This document shows, piece by piece, positions 16,514-24,839 of a stretch of 64,000 nucleotides of DNA. Both the position numbers and the translations under genes were made by a program. Source of the stretch: Streptomyces caniscabiei (lineage in GTDB: Bacteria; Actinomycetota; Actinomycetes; Streptomycetales; Streptomycetaceae); NCBI RefSeq assembly GCF_014930365.1, contig NZ_JABXWI010000026.1, positions 47,285-111,284 of the forward strand. The letters are read 5' to 3'. The notes beneath the pieces are model-generated. The model saw nothing but the letters and a program-made list of their open reading frames with translations, searched no databases and had not been told where the DNA came from. Every line of letters starts with the position of its first letter. Within the stretch, counting starts at the first letter, position 1.

Positions 16514-16533
16514 GCGCTGCTGGTCCAGCGCCA
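16512..16533 (-). terminator. Short hairpin behind the LIV-type binding protein gene
   Basis: TGGCGCTG (16512-16519) pairs with CAGCGCCA (16526-16533) around 6 nt. It lies 110 bp after the binding protein's stop, with no clear U-tract. Confidence 0.4.
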
Positions 16534-16643
16534 TACGGTTAGACCGGGTGCCCCCGGGAATGGTTGGACATCATCATCAACTTGTTTGCGAACGGTTGCG
16601 TGATCGATAGCCGGACGAGGCAACCTGTTCGCCTCGAAACGCA

Positions 16644-17936
16644 TCAGGGGCTGTAGGACAGTTGCGGAACGTCGAAGCAGGTGGCGTTCATGTCGCCCTG
16701 GCTGACCCACCCCTTCCCGTCCCGCCAACGGGCCACGGACACGCAGGTCCGGCGCGTCGTCGGGGGCTCGGCGAGCCGCTCGAAGCGAACGGGGAGGAGC
16801 AGTCCGTCGGCGCTGTAGGGCTCGTCGCGGTTCATGAAACGGTCGACGCAGGCGCGTGTGACGCCCTCCGTGTTTCCGGCGCACGAGCGCGCCGCGTCCG
16901 TGAACCACATCGCGGCCGCCCAGCCCTCCAACTGCCACTGGGAGTGCGTCTTCAGGCCCTTCGTCGCGTCCCGGAACTCCCGCACGGCCGGGTCGCCGAC
17001 GTCCGCGTGATTGCGGCTGGAGCCGGTGGCCCACAGGGCGTTGCGGCAGCGCGGGGCGTCCGCGTACTCCTCGGCGACCGTGGAGGTCCAGTTCTGCACG
17101 TTGGTGACCTTGGCGGTGATGTCGGCACCCACGTCGTCCAGCGCCTGGCAGAGCCGGGCGTTGCCGTGGCCGTCGATGGCGTCGAAGACCAGGTCGGCGC
17201 CCTGCTCCTTGATGTCGGCGGCGGCCGCGCGGAAGTTGGGCAGCGCGAAGTCGACCTGCTCGGTGACCACTTCGTATCCCTCGGCCCGCAGCCCCCGCAC
17301 CACCAGGCGGGCGTACGCGGCGGACGCCGACTGGTTGTACGAGACCACGGCGGCGGTGCGGGCGCCGTGCTCGCGCTCGAAATAGCGGTAGACCTCGGTG
17401 CCGCCGTACTGCTTGCCGTCCCAACCGGTCGTGCCGTGCCGGGGGGCGAGGCTGCCGTAGACGCTGTACAGATACGGGTACGTGTCGTACGCGGGCCCGA
17501 TGGGCTGGCCCCCGATGTCGGGCACGCGCGCGCGTGCGACCCGCGCGGCGCCCGCGTAGTCCAGGGCGGTGGTGGCGACCAGCGCCACCACTCCGTCCTC
17601 CTCGACCAGCCGGTGCACGCACTCGTTGTTGCCGACACCGCTGCCCCCGTCGTCGCACTCCCGCACCTCGACGCGACGGCCGTCGACGCCGCCGCGCGCG
17701 TTGAGCGCGGCGAAGTAGGCCTTCGCGCCGTCGCGCGGTCCGGTGAACGCCGTGCCGCCGACGGGGCTGGTGACGCTGGTGATGATCCCGACGCGCAGCG
17801 GCGCCCGGCTCGACGGGGCGGGCGGGGCGCTCCCCCGCTCGAAGTCGCTCTCCGGGAGCCGGCTGCCGCAGGCCGTGGCCAGCAGGAGCAGCAGGCCCGC
17901 GGCGGCCGTCTCAGCAGCCCGGGCCCGGTGTCGCAT
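16644..17936 (-). CDS. LIV-type ABC transporter substrate-binding lipoprotein
   Basis: A 430-residue exported binding protein of the branched-chain amino acid (type I periplasmic-binding fold) family. The signal peptide ends in the lipobox LLATAC (Cys about residue 23), so it is anchored to the outer face of the membrane. LRVGIITSVTSPVGG and the ligand-pocket segment AYFAALNARGGVDGRRVEVRECDDGG are characteristic, followed by the usual cleft and C-terminal lobe. The ligand is probably an amino acid or related small molecule. Its start overlaps the end of the upstream lipoprotein gene by 26 bp, so both are one transcript. The permease/ATPase genes of the system are on the opposite strand just beyond. 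Confidence 0.85.
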   Translation of the reverse strand: MRHRARAAETAAAGLLLLLATACGSRLPESDFERGSAPPAPSSRAPLRVGIITSVTSPVGGTAFTGPRDGAKAYFAALNARGGVDGRRVEVRECDDGGSGVGNNECVHRLVEEDGVVALVATTALDYAGAARVARARVPDIGGQPIGPAYDTYPYLYSVYGSLAPRHGTTGWDGKQYGGTEVYRYFEREHGARTAAVVSYNQSASAAYARLVVRGLRAEGYEVVTEQVDFALPNFRAAAADIKEQGADLVFDAIDGHGNARLCQALDDVGADITAKVTNVQNWTSTVAEEYADAPRCRNALWATGSSRNHADVGDPAVREFRDATKGLKTHSQWQLEGWAAAMWFTDAARSCAGNTEGVTRACVDRFMNRDEPYSADGLLLPVRFERLAEPPTTRRTCVSVARWRDGKGWVSQGDMNATCFDVPQLSYSP

Positions 17937-18489
17937 TGCCGCTCAGCGCGACCAGCCCGCACAGGGTCTTGACGGACACCTTCCAGGTGCCGTCCTGCTC
18001 GACGGCCGTGCCCGCCGCGTCGGGCAGTGCCGTGGCGCCCTCCAGCAGCAGGGTGTAGGTGACGTCGGCGCCGGTCGCCGAGGTGAACTCGATCTTCCGG
18101 ACCTCCGCCTCGACCTGCCCGCCGCGCTCGTCACCGCTGAACGCCGCGAGGACGGGGCCCATCTCGTCGCCGTTCTCCAGCACGGCCTGTTTCTCCTTCG
18201 TGGAGGTGGCCGGGTCGAAGAACGCCTTCCAGTTCTTCTTGATCTCCTGCTCGGCCGCCGCCGTGTCCGCGGGCGCGCTCGCGGACACGGTCTCCTCGGC
18301 GGGTTCGCTCGTCGTCCGCTCCACGGAGGGGGTGGGCGGAGGGCTGTCGCCGCCGCCACCGCTGTCGTCGCTGCACGCCGCGAGGGCCGGGGCGAGGAGC
18401 AGGATCAGGGCGGCCGCCAGGGCCGTTCCCCGTCCCGCCGCCCCGGACCCGCGTCCGTTCGCCCGCCTGAGGTCGCTCCCGAGAACCAT
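17911..18489 (-). CDS. Lipoprotein with MTB12-like C-terminal domain
   Basis: A 192-residue predicted lipoprotein. From the chosen ATG at 18489 a basic N-terminus (SDLRRANGRG) leads to a hydrophobic stretch and the lipobox LAPALAAC. A Ser/Thr/Pro/Glu-rich linker of about 45 residues follows. The C-terminal domain (EIKKNWKAFFDPATSTKEKQ ... YTLLLEGATALPDA ... DGTWKVSVKTLCGLVAL) resembles the low-molecular-weight antigen MTB12 domain of mycobacteria, of unknown function. Frames opening further upstream (to 18645) would run across the divergent promoter region and are unlikely. The gene heads the unit that includes the LIV-type binding protein, so it may assist the transporter. Confidence 0.7.
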   Translation of the reverse strand: MVLGSDLRRANGRGSGAAGRGTALAAALILLLAPALAACSDDSGGGGDSPPPTPSVERTTSEPAEETVSASAPADTAAAEQEIKKNWKAFFDPATSTKEKQAVLENGDEMGPVLAAFSGDERGGQVEAEVRKIEFTSATGADVTYTLLLEGATALPDAAGTAVEQDGTWKVSVKTLCGLVALSGNATPGPGC

Positions 18490-18545
18490 CTGGCTCACCA
18501 CCGGGTGTCGGTCCGGGCGGCATGCGCCCGGTTCTTTCAGGGTCA

Positions 18546-18569
18546 GCTTGCAGAAGGCATAGTGCAAGC
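18546..18569. promoter_or_regulatory. GCTTGCA-N10-TGCAAGC dyad between divergent LIV units
   Basis: GCTTGCA (18546-18552) and TGCAAGC (18563-18569) form a perfect 7-bp inverted repeat with 10 bp between. It lies in the 124-bp region between the binding-protein unit (minus) and the permease/ATPase unit (plus), so one regulator could control both. No regulator gene is adjacent. Confidence 0.5.
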
Positions 18570-18613
18570 CATCGGCTGTGATGGACAGACACACGACGTG
18601 TGGGGAGTCCCGG

Positions 18614-19117
18614 ATGCCCCGGATGCGGACAGCCCGACCGCGCACCGCGCACCCCGTCCTCTGGTCCGGCTGGGCGGGCTGGGCCGCGCTCGCCGGCGGC
18701 GCGGTGCTGTGCGTCGTCGGCTGGTACGGCGTCTCCGGCGAGCGCTTCGCCGCACGTCAGCTCCCCTATCTGGCCTCCTGCACAGTCCCTGGCGCCGCGC
18801 TGATCGTCGCGGGCGCGGTCCTCCTCGCCCACGGCCGGAACGCCCTGGCCGCCTCACGGGTCGAGGAGTTGTACGGCCTCCTGGTCGCCGCGGAACCCGA
18901 CGACGACGCCTCCCCGCAGGCACCGGCCGGCCCCCTCGCCACCAGCGGCACCCTGCTGATGGTGCCCGGCGGCACCCTCTGGCACCGCGCCGACTGCCCG
19001 CTGGTGGCGGGGAAGGCGGAAGCGGTGCCGGCGGACTCCCGCGTGCTGACGAGTGGCGCGCTGCGACCGTGCCCGATCTGCGAGGCACCCTCCCGGGGCG
19101 ACTCCGCGGAGGGCTGA
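18614..19117 (+). CDS. Small membrane protein with C-terminal Cys motif
   Basis: A 167-residue protein with two hydrophobic helices (about residues 17-36 and 55-75). A cytoplasmic domain ends with LWHRADCPLVAGKAEAV and LRPCPICEAPS, a His/Cys arrangement (H-x3-C ... C-x2-C) that may bind a metal such as zinc. I do not recognise it beyond 'conserved Streptomyces membrane protein'. The ATG at 18614 is favoured by GGGGAG at a normal distance; a frame upstream to 18578 exists. It overlaps the LIV fusion gene as TGATG (19115-19119), so the two are co-translated and it may be an accessory of the transporter. Confidence 0.68.
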   Translation: MPRMRTARPRTAHPVLWSGWAGWAALAGGAVLCVVGWYGVSGERFAARQLPYLASCTVPGAALIVAGAVLLAHGRNALAASRVEELYGLLVAAEPDDDASPQAPAGPLATSGTLLMVPGGTLWHRADCPLVAGKAEAVPADSRVLTSGALRPCPICEAPSRGDSAEG

Positions 19118-22056
19118 TGGCGTCGCTGACATACGACCTCACGCTGGCCGGGCTGTCGGTCGGCAGCGCGGCGGCCCTCACCGGGATCGGCCTGATCGTG
19201 ACCTACCGGGCGACCGGCGTGCTCAACTTCGCGCACGGGGCGATCGCCGTGGTGTGCGCGTATCTGCTGCGCCAGTTCACCGTGGAGTGGGGATGGCCCC
19301 TCTGGCCGGGCGCGGTGGTGACCCTGCTGATCGTGGCGCCCTCGATCGGCCTGATCCTGGAACGGTTCGTCTTCCGCCCGCTCGCCGTGCTCGGCGGTGA
19401 CCCGGCGCAGTCCCTCGTCGCCTCCATCGGCGTCTTCGTCCTCCTCGTCGGCGGGACCGCGCTGCTGTGGGGGCAGGGCGCGCGGGACGACGCCCCGACC
19501 CTGCTCGCCGCCGATCCGTGGGGCCAGCTCGCGGTGGCCCTCGCCGTCGCGGCGGCCGTCGGCGCGGTCACCCGCTGGACGCGCCTCGGCCGGGAGCTGC
19601 GCGCCGTCGTCGACGACCGCTCCCTCGCCGTGCTCGGCGGCATCGACGCGGACCGGGTCGCCGCCGCGGGCTGGGCGTTCGGCTCCTTCACCGCGGGTCT
19701 GACGGGGGTCCTGCTGGCCCCGTACGTACGCCTCGACCCGTACGGCATGCCGCTGCTGGTGATGGAGGTGGTGGCCGTGGCGGTCGCCGCCCGGATGCGG
19801 AACCTTCCGGTGGCCGTGCTGGTCGCGCTCGGTGTCGCGGTCGCGCAGAGCCAGCTGACCCGGTTCCATCCGGCGGGCTGGGCGGAGCCGCTGCTGCGGG
19901 CCGTGGGCGCCAACCTCTTCGTGGTCGCCCTCCTCGTGGCGGCCCTGGTCCTGCCGGGTGTGGGCGACCGCGACGCGCCGCCCCGCACGGCGACCGCGCG
20001 GGTCCGCACGCCCGTCGGCGCATGGATCGTGGCCCTGCTGCTGTTCCTGATCCCGCTGGGCTTCGCGGGCCAGGACCTGCACACGGCCGTCCAGGTGCCG
20101 GCCCTGGGGGTGGTCCTGCTCTCCCTGGTGGTGGTGACGGGCCGAGGCGGGCAGATCTCCCTGGGCCAGGCTGCCTACGCGGGCCTGGGCGCCCTGTTCA
20201 CGGCCCTCCTGACAGCCGGGCGGTTCCCGTTCCTCCCCGGCCTTCCCTCACCGGCCGCCCTGCTGGTCGCCGTGCTCCTGGTGGCCCCGCTCGGCCTGCT
20301 CACCGGCTGGCCCGCGATCAGCCGCCACGGCCTGGCGCTGGCGCTGGCCACGTTCGCCGTGGGGGTCGGCGTGAGCCGCTTCGTCTTCGCCCAGCCGTAC
20401 GCGACCTCGGGCCTCGACCTCTCCCGTCCCCCGGGCTTCGAGGGCGACCGCGCGTACTACGTCCTGGAGTTGGCCCTGCTCTGCCTGGCGCTCGTGGCCA
20501 CCCACGCCCTGCGCCGGGGCCGCACGGGCAGGGCGCTCGCCGCCGTGCGCGACCACGAGCCGGGGGCATCGGCGGCGGGCGTGCGCGTCCCGTCGCTGAA
20601 ACTCGCGGCGTTCGTCGCGGGCGCGGCCCTCGCCGCACTCGGCGGCGGCATGCTCGCGATGGGTGTGCGCGCCTTCGACCCGGCCGCCTACGACCCCGTC
20701 CGCAGCCTCCTGTGGTTCGCCGCGGTCGTCGTCCTCGGCGCGGACAGCTCCCTCGGCGCCCTCGCGGCGGCCGCCCTGCTGGTGGGCCTGGACGCGGGCA
20801 CCGAGGGCGGCGTGGCCACCGCGGTCGTCGGCGCCCTGGCCGTCCTGATCGGCCGCCTCCCCGGCGGCCCGTACGAGGCGGTGCGGAGGGGATTCGCCCG
20901 ACTGCGACCGGGGGTTCGTGGGGAGCTGACCCCGGCGGGGGTGCGCGCTCGGCGACGGGTGCGGTCGGGCGCGCCGGCCGAGATGGGGCGGAGGGGGCCG
21001 GTGAGGACGGGCGCCGCGGGAGTCGGGACGGGCAGGCACGCGACGTCGGGCAGCGGGGCCGCCGGAGCCGGCACGGGCACGCGCGAGAGGGCGCGGGGAC
21101 GACAGGGGGCGAGCCCACCCGGTGGGGCACGAGCCGCGTGGCGCGGCGGGGAGCCGTCCAGGGCCCCGCACCAGCCACTCGGGCCCGACGCCGACGCCCA
21201 ACGGCCCCCCGCGCCTCCCGCCGACACCGATGCCCGCACCACCGCCGACGAAGCCGTGGCCGACGCCTCGGCCGACACCGTCAGCGCCACCGGCACCAGG
21301 GACACCCGCACAGACGTCAGCACCAGCCGCCCGCCCGATAGCCGCGCCGGCGCCTCCACTCCTCGCCCCGCCCCCTCCCTCCGGGCCCGCGGCCTCCAGC
21401 TCCGCTACGGCGGGTTCGCCGCCCTCGACGGTGTCGACCTCGATGTCCTCCCGGGGCGGGTCAGCGCGGTCGTCGGGCCCAACGGTGCCGGGAAGAGCAC
21501 CCTCTTCCACTGTCTCGCCGGAACGCTGCGGCCGGACAGCGGAAGCGTGCGGCTCGGCGAGCGGGACATCACCCGACTGCCCGCGCACGCCCGTACCCGG
21601 CTCGGCGTCGGGCGGACGTTCCAGCAGCTGGCCGTCTTCCCGTCGTTGAGCGTGGCGGACAACGTACGGGTCGGCGCCGAGCAGGGGCGGATCGCCGATC
21701 CCGGGGCCGCGGAGCGGGCGTTGCGGCTGTTCGGGCTGGACGGGGCGGTGAGCACGGCACCGGCGGCCGGGCTGCCGACCGGGACCCTGCGGAGGGTCGA
21801 GCTGGCGCGGGCGCTCGCCGGCAGCCCCCGCGTGCTGCTGCTCGACGAGCCGGCCGCCGGCCTCGACTCGCCCGAGGTGGCCGCCCTGGCCCGCGTCCTG
21901 CGCGCCCTCGCCGACGACGGCACGGCCCTGCTCGTCGTCGAGCACGACCTCGACCTCGTCGCGGAGCTCGCGGACGTCGTCCATGTCATGGCGGCGGGCC
22001 GCATCGTCACCTCCGGCCCGGCCGGCCACGTGCTCGCCCCGGAGGCCGGACGATGA
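19117..22056 (+). CDS. Fused LIV-type ABC transporter: LivH-LivM permeases plus LivG ATPase
   Basis: One 979-residue protein holds three normally separate subunits. Residues about 1-290 are a LivH-like permease (IGLIVTYRATGVLNFAHGAI, then GGIDADRVAAAGWAFGS). About 300-590 is a LivM-like permease (VVVTGRGGQISLGQAAYAGLGA, AVRDHEPGASAAGVRV). About 590-745 is a long, low-complexity Gly/Ala/Arg/Thr-rich linker. Residues 750-979 are a LivG ATPase with Walker A GPNGAGKST, Q-loop FQQLAVFPSLSV, a signature region altered to GLPTGTLRRVEL instead of LSGGQ, Walker B VLLLDEPAAGLD, and the H-loop His in VVEHDLDLV. The frame is open throughout with no internal stop. It imports the ligand of the divergently encoded binding protein together with the following LivF. 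Confidence 0.85.
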   Translation: MASLTYDLTLAGLSVGSAAALTGIGLIVTYRATGVLNFAHGAIAVVCAYLLRQFTVEWGWPLWPGAVVTLLIVAPSIGLILERFVFRPLAVLGGDPAQSLVASIGVFVLLVGGTALLWGQGARDDAPTLLAADPWGQLAVALAVAAAVGAVTRWTRLGRELRAVVDDRSLAVLGGIDADRVAAAGWAFGSFTAGLTGVLLAPYVRLDPYGMPLLVMEVVAVAVAARMRNLPVAVLVALGVAVAQSQLTRFHPAGWAEPLLRAVGANLFVVALLVAALVLPGVGDRDAPPRTATARVRTPVGAWIVALLLFLIPLGFAGQDLHTAVQVPALGVVLLSLVVVTGRGGQISLGQAAYAGLGALFTALLTAGRFPFLPGLPSPAALLVAVLLVAPLGLLTGWPAISRHGLALALATFAVGVGVSRFVFAQPYATSGLDLSRPPGFEGDRAYYVLELALLCLALVATHALRRGRTGRALAAVRDHEPGASAAGVRVPSLKLAAFVAGAALAALGGGMLAMGVRAFDPAAYDPVRSLLWFAAVVVLGADSSLGALAAAALLVGLDAGTEGGVATAVVGALAVLIGRLPGGPYEAVRRGFARLRPGVRGELTPAGVRARRRVRSGAPAEMGRRGPVRTGAAGVGTGRHATSGSGAAGAGTGTRERARGRQGASPPGGARAAWRGGEPSRAPHQPLGPDADAQRPPAPPADTDARTTADEAVADASADTVSATGTRDTRTDVSTSRPPDSRAGASTPRPAPSLRARGLQLRYGGFAALDGVDLDVLPGRVSAVVGPNGAGKSTLFHCLAGTLRPDSGSVRLGERDITRLPAHARTRLGVGRTFQQLAVFPSLSVADNVRVGAEQGRIADPGAAERALRLFGLDGAVSTAPAAGLPTGTLRRVELARALAGSPRVLLLDEPAAGLDSPEVAALARVLRALADDGTALLVVEHDLDLVAELADVVHVMAAGRIVTSGPAGHVLAPEAGR

Positions 22057-22715
22057 CCGTCATCTCCCTCCGCCGCGCCCGCGTCCGCTACGGCCCCCTG
22101 GAGGCCCTGCACGGCCTCACCCTCGCCGCCCCGGGCCCCGGTCTCACCGTGCTGCTGGGCCGCAACGGCTCCGGTCGTACGACCGCGCTGCGGGCCCTCG
22201 CCGGCACGGTCGCCCTCTTCGGGGGTGCCGTGGTGTGGGACGGGGCCGACATCACGGGGACACCCGCGTACGAGCGCGCGCGGCGGGGCCTGGTCCTCGT
22301 ACCGGAACGACGGGCCGTCTTCGGCGCGCTCACCGTGCGCGAGAACCTCGAACTCGCCGGGGCCGCACTCTCCCGCGCCCTGGACGCCTATCCGGCGCTC
22401 GAACCCCTGCTCCCCCGCCGAGCGGGCACCCTCTCCGGCGGCGAGCAGCGCATGCTCGCCCTCTGCCGGGCCCTGTCGGACCGGGCGCGCGTGGTGCTCG
22501 TCGACGAACCCACCCAGGGCATGTCGCCCGCGGTCGCGGCCCGTACGTACGAGCTGCTGAGCGGCCTCGACGCCTGTGTGGTCCTCGCCGAGCAGCGCCT
22601 GCCGCCGGCGGTGAGCGAGGTACCGGGCGTCCTCGCGTACGAACTCCGGCGCGGGGCACTGGCGTTCGGCGGGGAGGCGACCGAACTCGCCCGACCGTCC
22701 GGCGGACAGGGCTGA
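22053..22715 (+). CDS. LivF-like ABC ATPase with Arg in Walker A
   Basis: A 220-residue ATP-binding subunit whose ATG overlaps the fusion gene stop (ATGA), so the two are coupled. Signature LSGGEQRMLALCRAL, Walker B VVLVDEPTQGM and LVLVPERRAVFGALTVREN identify it as LivF. The Walker A loop reads GRNGSGRTT: the invariant Lys that contacts the ATP phosphates is Arg (codon CGT). The switch His near VVLAEQRL is Gln or absent. The partner ATPase has a normal Walker A but a degenerate signature. Together they could form an asymmetric pair with one active site (the composite of LivG Walker A and LivF signature). At 220 residues it is slightly short for LivF. Confidence 0.82.
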   Translation: MTVISLRRARVRYGPLEALHGLTLAAPGPGLTVLLGRNGSGRTTALRALAGTVALFGGAVVWDGADITGTPAYERARRGLVLVPERRAVFGALTVRENLELAGAALSRALDAYPALEPLLPRRAGTLSGGEQRMLALCRALSDRARVVLVDEPTQGMSPAVAARTYELLSGLDACVVLAEQRLPPAVSEVPGVLAYELRRGALAFGGEATELARPSGGQG

Positions 22716-22734
22716 TCGGGTCGGGGCCCGGAGG

Positions 22735-23406
22735 TCAGAGGTCGAGCCGCTGCCCCGGGACGATCAGATTCGGGTCGCCGCCGATCACGTCCTTGTTGGC
22801 GGCGTAGACCTGCCGCCAGGTGGTGCCGTGCCGGACGGCGATACCGCTCAGGGAGTCGCCCTGCCGCACGGTGTAGTCGCCGCGCGAAGCGCTGCGGTCC
22901 GGGTGGCCGGTGGAGCGCGACGGTGCCTTCGGGGGCGCCGACTTGACGGACTTCCCGGCCCCGGTGGAGGTGGCCGAGCCGGTGGTGCCGGTGGAGGGCG
23001 CGGCGGGCGCGCCGCCGGACGCCCCGGCACGTCCGGAACAGACGGGCCACGCTCCCCAGCCCTGGGCGCGCTGGACCTTGGTGGCGATCGCGATCTGCTG
23101 GGCCTTGGAGGCCTTGTCGGCGGTGGCCGCGTAGGCGGTGCCGCCGTAGGCACGCCAGGTGGAGGCGGCGAACTGCAGGCCGCCGTAGTAGCCGTTGCCG
23201 GTGTTGATGTGCCAGTCGCCGCCGCTCTCGCACTTGGCGATGCGGTCCCACACTCCGCTGTCGGCCGCCGAGGCGCTGCCGGTGACGGCCAGGAGCCCGA
23301 GCGGGGCGAGCAGCGCCGCCCCGGCGAGAACCGCCGTCGTACGCGTCGTACGCGTCTTCCGGGCGCTGCCGCGCGTGGTATCGGCGTATTCAGCACATTC
23401 GGACAT
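22735..23406 (-). CDS. Secreted Rpf-like transglycosylase with LysM domain
   Basis: A 223-residue exported cell-wall enzyme. The signal peptide (basic start, hydrophobic AVLAGAALLAPLGLLAVTG, cleavage after SASA) is followed by a resuscitation-promoting-factor domain: WDRIAKCESGGDWHINTGNG, with the catalytic Glu in CESGG, then YYGGLQFAASTWRAYGG. A Ser/Thr/Gly-rich linker leads to a C-terminal LysM (YTVRQGDSLSGIAVRHGTTW ... DPNLIVPGQRLDL) that binds peptidoglycan. Rpf enzymes cleave glycan strands and promote spore germination or exit from dormancy. GGAGAGGGA precedes the ATG. Larger frames upstream are non-coding leader, which carries a candidate c-di-AMP riboswitch. Confidence 0.9.
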   Translation of the reverse strand: MSECAEYADTTRGSARKTRTTRTTAVLAGAALLAPLGLLAVTGSASAADSGVWDRIAKCESGGDWHINTGNGYYGGLQFAASTWRAYGGTAYAATADKASKAQQIAIATKVQRAQGWGAWPVCSGRAGASGGAPAAPSTGTTGSATSTGAGKSVKSAPPKAPSRSTGHPDRSASRGDYTVRQGDSLSGIAVRHGTTWRQVYAANKDVIGGDPNLIVPGQRLDL

Positions 23407-23679
23407 GAAGATCCCTCTCCACGGACCCGGGGTCCCCCCGAGCGGGGCGCTTCCCGCGCACGGACGCGGGTGTCGCGCTCCGCCCCGTCCGCCGGAGGTG
23501 GTGCTGCGCGCTGTCTGGCTCTGCGCGGCCGGCGGACGTACCCGAGCGGTGCTCGTTGCACACGGCCGGGAATGTAGGGAGGTTGACGGGTTGTCAGCAA
23601 GCAAGGGCTCGTCGTGCGAGGCCAGTTCACCGTTACCCGGAGTAGCAACCAATTCCGGCCACCCATTTCATTCCCTGAT

Positions 23680-23860
23680 TTCCTGATATGTCGGCCGGTG
23701 ACCTCGGCGGCCTGTGACCCACTTCACCGGATCAACTTCGCCGGACGCTCGGGAAGTTGGCGCGGAGTAACCGATTCCGCCCTGGGATTCACCCTGCGCT
23801 GCGGTTGGTTCGATTCCGTTCGTCCTCGGGCGTGACTCCGGCCACAGATCGCCCGTTGTC
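23680..23860 (-). promoter_or_regulatory. Candidate ydaO-type c-di-AMP riboswitch upstream of Rpf/LysM gene
   Basis: The minus-strand leader, 275-455 nt before the start codon, contains GAACCAACC (23811-23803), then AGGGTGAATCC (23795-23785), then AGGTCACCGGCCGACAT near 23709-23693. This succession resembles conserved blocks of actinobacterial ydaO/yuaA aptamers as I remember them (AACCAA, GGGTGAATC, GTCAGCTAACCCGGTAGGC). The context fits: in Streptomyces this riboswitch precedes rpf and other cell-wall hydrolase genes. I could not fold it, and the last block matches only loosely. The remaining leader, 23407-23680, has no gene; it is the likely expression platform. Confidence 0.5.
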
Positions 23861-23941
23861 TTCTGCATGAGCCGGAACCTCCGCGCTCATGGGCCGGGCG
23901 CCACCCGGCACCGCCACGCACCGCATCCCGAGGAGCCACCC

Positions 23942-24712
23942 GTGCCGCGCATGCTCGAGGTCAGCGACGAGGTACGCGCCGAGATCGGCGACGAAGAAGC
24001 CGACCGGCTGCTCGCCGGAGAGAACGCCCCCGGCGGCTACGACTGCACGTCGTGCCGCACCCCCGGCGACTCCGAGCAGGAGCGCACCAGCACCGTCCTC
24101 TTCGTCGGCGACGAGACAGCCGTGCTCGCCTTCGCCCACGCCACCTGTCTGCCCTCCCAGGTCGTCCAGGTCACCGAGGAGCAGTTGCAGGGCGCCGCCC
24201 GTTCCATCGCCGGGGACAACCAGGCCCAGGCCGCGCCCGAGCAGGCCGTGCTCGGTGTCACCAGCGGACTGATCCTGCTCAGCGGCGAGTTGCACCCGGC
24301 GCTGGTCGTCGAGCCGACCGCCCCCATCGCGCGCCCGGGCACGACCGGCGCGGGCGACGACTTCCTGCCGCTGCTCATCGAGCAGGGCTTCATGCCGCTC
24401 CCCCAGATCGACTCCGTGCCCCCCGTGCTGCACGGCTGGTCCGTGCTGCTCGCCATGGGGCAGCTGCACGCCATCCTGCAGCCGGGCACCTCCGGTGGTT
24501 CGCCCGTCGCGTGGTGGCAGGCGCATCAGGCGCTCCAGGTCGCCGACGCGTGGCGGGCCGCCGCCAACAAGCACCAGCAGGTGCTGATGTTCGCGGCACC
24601 CGTGGGGTCGATCGGGCGGCAGCCGCGGGAGGACCTGCTGCGGGACGCGCTCGACAAGGCGGCGGCGAACGGGAAGTTGGTGGCGGCGACGCTGCCGCTG
24701 GCCGGGACCTGA
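23942..24712 (+). CDS. Conserved actinobacterial protein of unknown function
   Basis: A 256-residue soluble protein that I cannot assign. The N-terminal part has two Cys (YDCTSCRTPGDSEQERTST) and continues VLFVGDETAVLAFAHATC, suggesting a compact alpha/beta fold. The middle contains a strand-rich region (GVTSGLILLSGELHPALVVEP) and a Gly-rich loop (ARPGTTGAGDDFLPLLIEQGF); the end is helical. There is no signal peptide or membrane segment. The GTG at 23942 is preferred because GAGGAG lies upstream; the frame extends to 23867 without coding character. It is divergent from the Rpf gene and stands alone. Confidence 0.65.
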   Translation: MPRMLEVSDEVRAEIGDEEADRLLAGENAPGGYDCTSCRTPGDSEQERTSTVLFVGDETAVLAFAHATCLPSQVVQVTEEQLQGAARSIAGDNQAQAAPEQAVLGVTSGLILLSGELHPALVVEPTAPIARPGTTGAGDDFLPLLIEQGFMPLPQIDSVPPVLHGWSVLLAMGQLHAILQPGTSGGSPVAWWQAHQALQVADAWRAAANKHQQVLMFAAPVGSIGRQPREDLLRDALDKAAANGKLVAATLPLAGT

Positions 24713-24783
24713 TCGCTCCGCTCGGCGAGCCGTGACGACCCGCCGTAGCAATGCGGCTGGTCAGTCGGCCGCGAGTCGTGCGG

Positions 24784-24820
24784 GGCTTCTCGCGCGGTTC
24801 CCCGCGCCCCTTCAGGGCGC
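24784..24820. repeat. Streptomyces dispersed REP-like element, copy A
   Basis: GGCTTCTCGCGCGGTTCCCC continues CGCGCCCCTTCAGGGCGC, ending in a small hairpin. It matches, on the opposite strand, the element at 43029-43073 with three or so differences, and a sequence I know to be scattered through Streptomyces intergenic regions. Confidence 0.65.
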
Positions 24821-24839
24821 TTCCCGGGCCGGAGGCTGA

